From an uncultured Oscillospiraceae bacterium (GTDB lineage: Bacteria > Bacillota > Clostridia > Oscillospirales > Oscillospiraceae): a stretch of DNA of 10,588 bases. A model generated the notes under the pieces. That model was not told the DNA's origin and made no database searches. It saw only the letters and a program-made list of their open reading frames with translations. Position numbers and translations under genes: made by a program. Location: contig CAQCFX010000051.1 in assembly GCA_948766235.1 (NCBI GenBank), forward strand, positions 1 through 10,588, given 5' to 3'. This document shows, in pieces, positions 1 through 5,430 of this stretch (positions are counted from its first letter, which is position 1; every line of letters begins with the position of its first letter).

Positions 1-249
<249 letters not shown>

Positions 250-342
250 AGGTGGGTCCCTCCATTGGATGTTGATGTGGTTTTCGATGAAAGCAGTAAG
301 CTACATGGGGGACCCTCCCGCTGATGATTTTATAAACAAGAC

Positions 343-371
343 ATTATACCATGGGAAGGGGAGAAGGGCAA
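343..371 (-). promoter_or_regulatory. Sigma-A promoter of prfC
   Basis: On the minus strand a TTGCCC -35 (371-366) and a perfect TATAAT -10 (348-343) are separated by 17 bases. Transcription would start near 336, giving an untranslated leader of about 85 bases before the prfC start at 249. That leader carries no obvious terminator. Confidence 0.75.
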
Positions 372-532
372 GAAAAAAGTGGAAGGAGTGATGTCCGCTC
401 AGAGAAACAGGGTGGTGGTGCCGCTGGCCGCTGGTTTCGGTATTTCAGAAAGAAGAATCATGTCTGTCTGCGGTTCTATTTTGACAGATAAGCCCATGCG
501 CGTCAAGCAAATTTCCACCCGCAAAATTCCCC
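372..532. other. Intergenic spacer with no gene recognised
   Basis: This lies between the divergent prfC and leader-peptide promoters. I see no convincing ORF, RNA gene or terminator. A lone TTGACA at 481-486 has no matching -10. AGGGTGG at 409-415 recalls a T-box core, but the rest of a T-box is absent. Confidence 0.5.
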
Positions 533-561
533 TTGACTTTCATGATTAAAAGTGTTAGAGT
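533..561 (+). promoter_or_regulatory. Sigma-A promoter of the aromatic operon (leader peptide, aroF, tyrA)
   Basis: TTGACT (533-538), a 17-base spacer and TAGAGT (556-561). Transcription would start near 568, so the RNA begins only about 10 bases before the ribosome binding site of the leader peptide. Such a short lead-in is typical of transcription-attenuation leaders. Confidence 0.75.
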
Positions 562-591
562 ATCCCCAGCGAGCAAAAAGGAGGTCCGCGT

Positions 592-663
592 ATGAACCGC
601 CGGAGCTATGGGTATGGTGATTACCGCTATTATGATAATAGCGGCGTTTTGTCATGCCCTTGA
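592..663 (+). CDS. Tyrosine-rich leader peptide of the aroF-tyrA attenuator (23 aa)
   Basis: This 23-codon ORF starts at ATG 592 behind a very strong ribosome binding site (AAGGAGGT, 578-585, 6 bases away) and ends at TGA 661-663. Five of its 23 residues are tyrosine (positions 6, 8, 11, 13, 14), clustered in YGYGDYRYYD. The next large genes are DAHP synthase and prephenate dehydrogenase, both on the route to tyrosine. A hairpin overlaps the last Tyr codons and an intrinsic terminator starts 26 bases after the stop codon. By analogy with the known trp, phe and his leaders, its role would be to sense charged tRNA-Tyr through ribosome stalling; the peptide itself need have no function. The ORF and structures are seen in the sequence, while the regulatory role is inferred. 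It has none of the usual coding-length support, but position, RBS and composition make chance unlikely. Confidence 0.85.
   Translation: MNRRSYGYGDYRYYDNSGVLSCP
624..644 (+). promoter_or_regulatory. Leader hairpin 1 over the Tyr codons (pause/protector hairpin)
   Basis: A perfect 9-bp stem, CCGCTATTA (624-632) with TAATAGCGG (636-644), closed by a 3-base loop. The 5' arm contains Tyr codons 13 and 14 (628-633). The 3' arm contains most of AGCGGC (640-645), which can instead pair with 706-711, so this hairpin and the outer antiterminator helix exclude each other. Confidence 0.7.
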
Positions 664-711
664 AGGTTGCGCGGCTTTTCTGTGGAGCGCGGCTGCCTAA
701 GGGCGGCCGCT
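640..711 (+). promoter_or_regulatory. Predicted antiterminator of the tyrosine attenuator
   Basis: Two nested perfect helices can form: AGCGGC (640-645) with GCCGCT (706-711), and GCCCTT (656-661) with AAGGGC (699-704). They consume the loop and 3' arm of the terminator, so the two folds exclude each other. The 5' strand 656-661 covers the last two leader codons and the first base of the stop codon. A ribosome that finishes the peptide would therefore hide it, and one stalled at the Tyr codons would leave it free. Pairings were found by eye; no energies were computed. Confidence 0.6.
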
Positions 712-717
712 TTTTTT
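689..717 (+). terminator. Intrinsic terminator of the attenuator
   Basis: GCGGCTGCC (689-697) pairs with GGCGGCCGC (702-710) as a 9-bp GC-rich stem with one G-U pair and a 4-base loop (TAAG), followed directly by seven T (711-717). It ends about 190 bases upstream of aroF and just after a Tyr-rich leader ORF, so it is best read as the conditional terminator of an attenuator. Confidence 0.85.
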
Positions 718-720
718 GTG

Positions 721-874
721 GAAGCGCGGAGAAACGGACAGCGAGGGAGCTTGGAGCGGAGCGAGAACAAAAGCCCAGCCGCCGCACAGCGGAGGCGGGT
801 TTTGTTCGAGTCGAAGCGAAAGCGAGCGAGCGCCCTGGCCGTTTCGCAGCGTGACAGACCAGAAGCGCGGAGAA
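721..874. repeat. Dispersed hairpin repeat, copy 1 (in the aroF leader)
   Basis: One of three related, roughly 150-base non-coding elements here (others at 1917-2076 and 6069-6220). The shared core contains AAAAGCCCAGC followed by a GC-rich inner hairpin and TTTTG. In this copy GAACAAAA (765-772) pairs with TTTTGTTC (800-807). The ends carry the same 13 bases in direct orientation (GAAGCGCGGAGAA at 721-733 and 862-874). It fills almost the whole gap between the attenuator terminator and the aroF ribosome binding site, so it would be transcribed as part of the aroF leader. No ORF across it is convincing. Confidence 0.65.
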
Positions 875-910
875 GCAAACGCAGATTTTACGATAAAGGA
901 GCGAACACAT

Positions 911-1927
911 ATGGTCGTGATTATGAAGCGGGAATTCACCCCCCAGCAGCTGGAAAGCGCCGTCCGGGCCATGGAGGCCGGCGGCGTGCGGGTGATGGTG
1001 TCCAAGGGCAGCGAGACCACCATCTTAGGCGCGGAGGGGGACGCCGGGGCGCTGAACCAGGAGCAGCTGGCCCAGCTGCCCGGCGTGGAGCGGGTGATGC
1101 GGGTGAGCGAGCCGTACAAAAAGGCCAACCGCAAGTACCACCCGGACGACTCGGTGATTGAGATTGGTGGCGGAGTGGCCGTGGGCGGAAAGAAAATCGC
1201 GGTGATCGCCGGGCCCTGTTCGGTGGAGAGCGAGGAGCAGATTTTGGAGGTGGCCCGGTCCGTCCAGAAGTCCGGGGCCGCTGCTCTGCGGGGGGGCGCG
1301 TACAAGCCCCGCACCTCCCCCTATGCCTTCCAGGGCAAGGGAGTGGAGGGCGTGCTTCTGCTGGACGAGGCGAGAAAGGCCACCGGCCTGCCCATCGTGT
1401 CGGAGCTGATGAGCGCCGACCAGCTTCCCCTCTTTGAGGAGGCGGTGGACGTAATTCAGATTGGGGCCCGGAATATGCAGAACTTCGACCTGCTGAAAAA
1501 AGTGGGCCACACTTGTAAGCCAATCCTGCTCAAGCGGGGGCTGTCCTCCACCATTGAGGAGTGGCTGATGAGCGCGGAGTATATCATGGCCGGGGGCAAC
1601 CCCAACGTGATTTTGTGCGAGCGGGGCATCCGCACCTTCGAGACCTACACCCGCAACACCCTGGACCTTTCGGCGGTGCTGGCGGTGAAAAAGCAGAGCC
1701 ACCTGCCGGTGGTGGTGGACCCCTCCCACGCCTGCGGCAAGGCGTGGATGGTGGAGCGCATGGCCATGGCGGCGGTGGCCGCCGGGGCGGACGGCCTTAT
1801 CATCGAGGTGCACAACAACCCCGCCTGCGCTTTGTGCGACGGGGCCCAGTCGGTGACGCCGGAGCAGTTCGCCTCCATGATGGACAAGCTGAAGGCCATT
1901 GCGGCCTGCGTGGGCCGGGAAGTGTGA
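911..1927 (+). CDS. aroF: 3-deoxy-7-phosphoheptulonate (DAHP) synthase, type I-beta with ferredoxin-like regulatory domain
   Basis: It condenses phosphoenolpyruvate and erythrose 4-phosphate to DAHP, the committed step of the shikimate pathway, in the cytoplasm. The product is 338 aa, the length I recall for the Thermotoga maritima enzyme. Residues 1-70 form the N-terminal ferredoxin-like domain, which in that family binds Tyr/Phe for feedback inhibition. The rest is the catalytic TIM barrel with GPCSVES (101-107), GGAYKPRTSPY (128-138), IGARNMQNF (184-192), ERGIRTFE (237-244), DPSHACG (270-276) and EVHNNP (299-304). Cys103, His273, Glu299 and Asp310 match the metal ligands. ATG 911 is chosen because AAAGGAG (895-901) lies 9 bases upstream and the N-terminus aligns with the family; the frame is open further upstream only because the repeat there lacks stops. 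It lies behind the Tyr attenuator and ahead of tyrA. Confidence 0.95.
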   Translation: MVVIMKREFTPQQLESAVRAMEAGGVRVMVSKGSETTILGAEGDAGALNQEQLAQLPGVERVMRVSEPYKKANRKYHPDDSVIEIGGGVAVGGKKIAVIAGPCSVESEEQILEVARSVQKSGAAALRGGAYKPRTSPYAFQGKGVEGVLLLDEARKATGLPIVSELMSADQLPLFEEAVDVIQIGARNMQNFDLLKKVGHTCKPILLKRGLSSTIEEWLMSAEYIMAGGNPNVILCERGIRTFETYTRNTLDLSAVLAVKKQSHLPVVVDPSHACGKAWMVERMAMAAVAAGADGLIIEVHNNPACALCDGAQSVTPEQFASMMDKLKAIAACVGREV

Positions 1928-2076
1928 GGGCAGGCGCATAGGGCCGCTTGGAACGGCGCGAGGGGAAAAGCCCAGCGCCGCGAGGCGGCGCGGGTTTTGC
2001 CCGAGACAGAGCGAAAGCGGCCCGGCCATGCGCCCAGCCCGAGCATGACAACAGGGAAGTGTGAGGACAGGCGCAT
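1917..2076. repeat. Dispersed hairpin repeat, copy 2 (between aroF and tyrA)
   Basis: Same family as the copies at 721-874 and 6069-6220. The inner stem is perfect (GCGCCGC 1975-1981 with GCGGCGC 1985-1991). The outer arms are GGGGAAAA (1962-1969) and TTTTGCCC (1995-2002), with one mismatch. The element is bounded by a 23-base direct repeat with one mismatch (1917-1939 and 2054-2076). Its left copy includes the last codons and stop of aroF, so the aroF tail appears to have been duplicated when the element arrived. Confidence 0.65.
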
Positions 2077-2086
2077 GAAAAAGAAC

Positions 2087-2108
2087 GGATGTTTCACGTG
2101 AAACATCC
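2087..2108. promoter_or_regulatory. parS-type site (ParB/Spo0J binding palindrome)
   Basis: Bases 2090-2105 read TGTTTCACGTGAAACA, a perfect match to the Firmicutes parS consensus TGTTNCACGTGAAACA, embedded in a perfect 22-base palindrome (2087-2108). ParB loads here to organise and segregate the origin region. Known parS sites cluster near oriC and often lie in or between ordinary genes. The yabP-yabQ-divIC-yabR block downstream is origin-proximal in Bacillus subtilis, which fits. The match is seen directly; binding is inferred. Confidence 0.85.
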
Positions 2109-2131
2109 CGAAAAATACAGAGGTGTTTCAC

Positions 2132-3004
2132 ATGAGAAAGATTTTAGTGGTGGGCTTAGGGCTGATTGGCGGCTCCCTGGCCATGGCGCTCCAGGGCTTT
2201 GAGGATTTTGAGGTGGTGGGGGCGGTGCGCTCCCAGGCCACCCATGACAAGGCGCGCTCCAAAGGCGCGGCGGACCGGCTCACCTTTCATCCCGCCGACG
2301 AGCTGCCCGGCGCGGACGTGGTGATTTTGTGCCAGGACCCGGCGGGCATCATTGATTTTCTGCATGAACACAGGGACCGTTTCAAGCCCGGCTGCCTCAT
2401 CTGGGACGTGTGCGGCGTGAAGACCGCGGTGATGGAGGCGGCAAAGTGCCTGCCGGAGACAGTGGACTTCATCGGCTGCCACCCCATGGCGGGCAAGGAG
2501 GTGTCCGGCATCGACAACGCCGAGGCGGGGCTGTTCCGCAACACCCACTTCATCGTCACCCCCGGCCCCAGGGCCACAAAAGAGCACCTGGACCTGCTCC
2601 GCCGCATGGCGGACTGGTGCAAATTCGGCGACGTGATTGAGACCACCCCGGAGCGCCACGACGAGATGATTGCCTACACCAGCCAGCTCATGCACGTGAT
2701 AGCGGTGTCGGTGTGCGACAATGACGAGCTGTTTTCCTGCAAGGGCTTCGAGGGCGGCTCCTTCCGGGACTGCACCCGGGTGGCCGCCCTGGATCCGGCC
2801 ATGTGGACCCAGCTGTTCACCTTTAACGCCCCGGCGCTGGCCAAGGTGGTGGGGACGCTGGAAAACCGAATGCGCCAGTACCGGGAGGCCATCGAGGCAG
2901 GGGACCAGGACGCCCTGCGGGCCATGCTGGCCCAGGCGTCGGACCGGAAAAAGCAGATCAACCTGGAGCGGGCCCGGGGCGACGACGTGCGCCCCAAGTT
3001 CTGA
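2132..3004 (+). CDS. tyrA: Prephenate dehydrogenase
   Basis: It oxidatively decarboxylates prephenate (possibly arogenate) to 4-hydroxyphenylpyruvate with NAD(P)+, the dedicated step of tyrosine synthesis. The 290-aa product opens with a Rossmann fold, GLGLIGGS (residues 8-15). It carries HPMAGKE (117-123), a conserved active-site motif, TSQLMHVIA (183-191) with the helical-domain His188, and FRDCTRVA (211-218). It ends without the C-terminal ACT domain that B. subtilis TyrA has, so feedback control may rest on aroF and on the attenuator. ATG 2132 is preferred because its product begins right at the Rossmann strand and GAGGTG (2120-2125) sits 6 bases upstream; GTG 2123 in the same frame would add three residues. 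It follows aroF after 204 bases that hold a repeat and a parS site, with no clear terminator between. Confidence 0.93.
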   Translation: MRKILVVGLGLIGGSLAMALQGFEDFEVVGAVRSQATHDKARSKGAADRLTFHPADELPGADVVILCQDPAGIIDFLHEHRDRFKPGCLIWDVCGVKTAVMEAAKCLPETVDFIGCHPMAGKEVSGIDNAEAGLFRNTHFIVTPGPRATKEHLDLLRRMADWCKFGDVIETTPERHDEMIAYTSQLMHVIAVSVCDNDELFSCKGFEGGSFRDCTRVAALDPAMWTQLFTFNAPALAKVVGTLENRMRQYREAIEAGDQDALRAMLAQASDRKKQINLERARGDDVRPKF

Positions 3005-3009
3005 GAGAA

Positions 3010-3038
3010 TTGACATCGTGCCTCCCCGATGTTACACT
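3010..3038 (+). promoter_or_regulatory. Sigma-A promoter after tyrA, with a dyad between the hexamers
   Basis: TTGACA (3010-3015), 17-base spacer, TACACT (3033-3038). The inverted repeat ACATCG (3013-3018) / CGATGT (3027-3032) lies inside the promoter and could be an operator, although its short arms could arise by chance. The promoter begins six bases after the tyrA stop and would read toward the AI-2E gene. Confidence 0.65.
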
Positions 3039-3077
3039 GAGGGTACACGGCCTGCAAAGACAAAATTTGAGGGCGAG

Positions 3078-3191
3078 GTGGACGAGCTGCGGTTCTTTTT
3101 GCTGGACAGCCTTCCCGCCGGCGTGTCCGAGCAGGTAAAGCGGCGCCTGCCGGACTGGCTCCGATTCCGGGAGACCTTAGGAAAAACTTAA
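3078..3191 (+). CDS. Possible small protein (37 aa), unrecognised
   Basis: A GTG-started frame runs from 3078 to a TAA at 3189-3191. It contains ELRFFLLDSLPAGV, then a basic stretch ending in LRFRETLGKT. It sits about 40 bases after a good promoter and ends directly before the next one. Composition looks protein-like (one amphipathic, then basic segment), but the ribosome binding site is poor (GAGGG at 3069-3073, only 4 bases from the GTG). I do not recognise a family. It could equally be an untranslated leader whose reading frame is open by chance. Confidence 0.3.
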   Translation: MDELRFFLLDSLPAGVSEQVKRRLPDWLRFRETLGKT

Positions 3192-3192
3192 A

Positions 3193-3221
3193 TTGACGAG
3201 AACGCCTTTCAATGGTAAACT
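3193..3221 (+). promoter_or_regulatory. Sigma-A promoter of the AI-2E-family gene
   Basis: TTGACG (3193-3198), 17-base spacer, TAAACT (3216-3221). Transcription would start about 25 bases before the start codon at 3253. From -10 onward it is nearly identical to the promoter at 3010-3038 (both read ATG-T-TA-ACTGAGG around the -10). Confidence 0.65.
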
Positions 3222-3252
3222 GAGGAAAACTTTGAAATGGAGTGGCGTTTTT

Positions 3253-4407
3253 ATGGACAGAAAACTGTTTCGCAGCCTGCTGCTGCTTATCACCTACTCC
3301 GTGGTGCTGGTGGCGGTGATTGTCAAGCTGGATGAGGTCACCGGCTGGCTGGGCGGGGTGCTGGGGGCCTTCCAGCCCCTCATCATCGGGGCGGCCATTG
3401 CCTTTATCCTCAACCGGCCCTGCAATTTCTTTGCCCGGCTGTATGAAAAGCATCTGCCGGAAAAGGTCCGCCGGGCGGCCCGGCCCCTAGCGGTGGCCAC
3501 CGCCTATCTCATTGTGGCGGTGCTGATTACGGCGCTGGTGGCCCTGGTGGTGCCCGAGCTGACCCACAGCATCGAGCTGTTTATCAGCAACATCAGCATC
3601 TACGCCGCCAACTTCCAGGAGCTGCTGGACTGGGTGGTGGCCCGGCTGGAGCTGGAGCAGCTGGCCAACCTGGATTTGTCCACCGGCATCAGCGACTCGC
3701 TGAAGGGGCTGCTCACCGGGGCGCTGGACGCGCTGACCAACACCCTGCCCCACCTCATCGGCATGACCAGCGTGGTGGTGTCGGGGGTGGTCACCGGGGT
3801 GATTTCCCTGGTGTTCTCCATCTATATGCTCTCCGGCGCGCCCAAGCTCACCGCCCAGTGCCGCCGCCTGGTGCAGGCCTATCTGCCGAAGAATGCGGCG
3901 GATACGGTGCTCAGCGTCACCCGGCTTACGGCGGACACCTTCTCCAAGTATGTCAACGGCCAGGTGGTGGAGGCGTTTATTCTGGGCGGGCTGTGCTTTC
4001 TGGGGATGTGCCTGTTCCGCTTTGACTATGCGCCCCTAATCTCGGTGGCGGTGGGAGTGTTTGCCCTGATTCCCATCGCGGGGGCCTACCTGGGGGCGGT
4101 GCTGGCGGTGCTGCTGCTGGTGATGATAGACCCCTGGCAGGCGGTGTGGTTCCTGGTGTTCCTGGTGGCGCTGCAGCAGCTGGAGGGCAACCTGATATAC
4201 CCCCGGGTGGTGGGCACCTCCCTGGGCCTGCCCGGCATCTGGGTGCTGGCGGCGGTCACCGTGGGCGGCTCCCTGCTGGGGCTGGTGGGCATGGTGGTCA
4301 GCGTTCCGCTGGCGGCGGTGGCCTATACCCTGCTCAAGCAGGACCTGCGGGTGCGCCTGCCCGCCGCGGAGGAGGAGAGCGGGGAGACTGCGCCGCCCAA
4401 GGGCTGA
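3253..4407 (+). CDS. AI-2E family transporter (YtvI/PerM-like polytopic membrane protein)
   Basis: This 384-aa integral membrane protein belongs to the AI-2E exporter-like family (E. coli TqsA/PerM, B. subtilis YtvI). The named substrate, autoinducer-2, is proven for few members; others export different solutes or act in sporulation. Hydrophobic segments group at about residues 8-25, 33-55, 76-100, 170-200 and then in a dense C-terminal block from about 235 to 360. FSKYVNGQVVEAFILGG is the conserved cytoplasmic-loop region, and PIAGAYLG and QQLEGNLIYPRVVG are family signatures in the second half. ATG 3253 is chosen because GGAG lies 10 bases upstream (3239-3242), it follows the promoter at 3193-3221, and the first membrane segment starts right after it. 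The hydrophilic tail is acidic and then basic. The next genes are for sporulation and division; a shared role is only a guess. Confidence 0.9.
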   Translation: MDRKLFRSLLLLITYSVVLVAVIVKLDEVTGWLGGVLGAFQPLIIGAAIAFILNRPCNFFARLYEKHLPEKVRRAARPLAVATAYLIVAVLITALVALVVPELTHSIELFISNISIYAANFQELLDWVVARLELEQLANLDLSTGISDSLKGLLTGALDALTNTLPHLIGMTSVVVSGVVTGVISLVFSIYMLSGAPKLTAQCRRLVQAYLPKNAADTVLSVTRLTADTFSKYVNGQVVEAFILGGLCFLGMCLFRFDYAPLISVAVGVFALIPIAGAYLGAVLAVLLLVMIDPWQAVWFLVFLVALQQLEGNLIYPRVVGTSLGLPGIWVLAAVTVGGSLLGLVGMVVSVPLAAVAYTLLKQDLRVRLPAAEEESGETAPPKG

Positions 4408-4413
4408 ACGTTG

Positions 4414-4443
4414 GCATAATCCTGGGACAAACTCCATATGTAT
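4414..4443 (+). promoter_or_regulatory. Possible sigma-E (mother-cell) promoter of yabP
   Basis: GCATAAT (4414-4420) resembles the sigma-E -35 (KMATATT). After 14 bases comes CATATGTAT (4435-4443), a partial match to the -10 CATACANT. Spacing is right for sigma-E, and B. subtilis yabP and yabQ are known sigma-E targets. There is no good sigma-A alternative in this 66-base gap. Confidence 0.45.
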
Positions 4444-4473
4444 GGACTATCTAAGACTGAGGGAGATGGTTCC

Positions 4474-4755
4474 ATGACATATGACAGCGGCCTGTCCGCG
4501 CCCCATCATGTGGTGATTGAGGAGCGCAAAAGCCTGACCGTGTCCGGGGTGGAGGACGTGGAGCGGTTTGACGAGAACAGCATTGTGCTGTCCACCTCCA
4601 GGGGCGCCATGGTGGTGACGGGGGAGAATCTGCACATTGAGAAGCTCTCCCTGGACGGCGGCGATTTGAAGGTGGAGGGCGACATCGACGCCGTCACCTA
4701 CGAGGACGACGCCGGTGGCGGACGGGGGGGCTTCTTCTCCCGGCTGCTGCGCTGA
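4474..4755 (+). CDS. yabP: Sporulation protein YabP
   Basis: A 93-aa member of the YabP/YqfC family, small beta-rich proteins needed for spore formation in B. subtilis and made in the mother cell. The family pattern is visible: HHVVIEERKSLTVSGVEDVERFDENSIVL, then STSRGAMVVTGENLHIEKLSLDGGDLKVEGDI, ending with a Gly-rich and basic tail (GGFFSRLLR) common in YabP. ATG 4474 has GAGGGAG (4459-4465) 8 bases upstream; an in-frame ATG at 4438 would add 12 residues but lacks such a site. It precedes yabQ by three bases, as in most spore formers. Length is normal (B. subtilis YabP is about 100 aa). Confidence 0.92.
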   Translation: MTYDSGLSAPHHVVIEERKSLTVSGVEDVERFDENSIVLSTSRGAMVVTGENLHIEKLSLDGGDLKVEGDIDAVTYEDDAGGGRGGFFSRLLR

Positions 4756-4758
4756 GCG

Positions 4759-5430
4759 ATGAATGTGGACGTTGGGGCCCAGGCGGCCATATTTGGGCAG
4801 GGAATGCTGCTGGGCGCGCTGCTGGGCGTGGTTTACGACGGGATGCGCGCCGCCCGGCGGAGCATCCGCGTGCGCGCGCTGGCCTTCGCGCTGGACCTGC
4901 TGTTTTGGCTGGGGGCCATTGCGGCGCTGTTTACGCTGACCCTGCTGCGGGACGACGGGCAGGTGCGCATCTATCATATGGCCGCCTTTCTGCTGGGGGG
5001 CGGGCTGTATTTCGCCACGGCCAGCCGGCTGGTGCTGCCCGTCCTGCTGTGGGCGGCAGGGCTGGCGCGGCGGCTGTGGCGGTTTTTCACCGCGCCGGTG
5101 CGGCGTGCTGGGCGGGCCGGAAAAAAAGTTTTAAAAAACCAAAAAAAAGACTTTCAAAATTGGCTGGAATGGTATAAAATAAATGTAGTATACCGTTTTG
5201 CCAAAAACGGCGGAGAGGAGGCGGCAGCCAATGAAGGTCAAGCGCGCGGGCGTAGCCACAAAACTGCTGGTGCTGGTGCTGATGGCGGTGTTGGCCGTCG
5301 CTTTGCTCACCCTTCAGGGAAAGCTGAGCGCGGCTCAGGCCGACCGGGACGAGCTGGCCCGGCAGGTGAGGGCGCAGCAGGAGGCAAACGCCGCCCTGGC
5401 AGACGATATCGCCCACAGCGGAGAAGCTGA
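4759..5430 (+). CDS. yabQ: Spore cortex biosynthesis protein YabQ, with C-terminal overlap into divIC
   Basis: YabQ is a mother-cell membrane protein needed for cortex peptidoglycan assembly during sporulation. Membrane segments lie at about residues 8-26, 41-62 and 72-100, followed by a Lys/Arg-rich cytoplasmic region including KKDFQNWLEWYKINVVYRF (129-147). The start at 4759 lies three bases after the yabP stop and has no clear Shine-Dalgarno site, so it is probably translated by coupling. The frame stays open to 5430, so residues from about 158 on are encoded over the first 200 bases of divIC; that tail is low-complexity (Gly/Arg/Ala) and looks like a shadow of divIC. Runs of A7, A6 and A8 (5121-5148) are possible slippage points: a -1 shift there would end the protein at 5177, before divIC. 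Confidence 0.85.
   Translation: MNVDVGAQAAIFGQGMLLGALLGVVYDGMRAARRSIRVRALAFALDLLFWLGAIAALFTLTLLRDDGQVRIYHMAAFLLGGGLYFATASRLVLPVLLWAAGLARRLWRFFTAPVRRAGRAGKKVLKNQKKDFQNWLEWYKINVVYRFAKNGGEEAAANEGQARGRSHKTAGAGADGGVGRRFAHPSGKAERGSGRPGRAGPAGEGAAGGKRRPGRRYRPQRRS
5169..5177 (+). promoter_or_regulatory. Possible extended -10 promoter of divIC
   Basis: TGGTATAAA (TG at 5169-5170, hexamer 5172-5177) sits in a markedly AT-rich patch inside the yabQ 3' end, about 55 bases before divIC. No good -35 was found, which is compatible with an extended -10. divIC is needed during growth whereas yabP and yabQ are sporulation genes, so a separate vegetative promoter is expected. The leader also has a perfect 7-bp hairpin (CCGTTTT 5193-5199 with AAAACGG 5204-5210). 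Confidence 0.45.

Noticed and set aside
409..425. T-box-like core (AGGGTGG...GCCGC) upstream of the aromatic operon
   Set aside because: The motif is interrupted by extra bases, lies before the operon promoter, and has no stem I, specifier loop or following terminator.
481..486. TTGACA as a -35 element
   Set aside because: No acceptable -10 at 16-18 bases downstream; the promoter at 533-561 explains the leader.
503..910. Minus-strand frame across the attenuator and repeat copy 1
   Set aside because: No ribosome binding site, composition set by the repeat, and it conflicts with the leader peptide and terminator.
716..910. Upstream extension of the aroF frame
   Set aside because: Open only because the repeat lacks stops. 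The family N-terminus aligns from ATG 911, which also has the RBS.
1025..2131. Minus-strand frame of 368 codons opposite aroF
   Set aside because: Antisense shadow caused by GC-rich codon use; aroF on the plus strand is unambiguous.
2123..2131. GTG 2123 as the tyrA start
   Set aside because: It overlaps the ribosome binding region; ATG 2132 puts the Rossmann strand at the N-terminus as in the family.
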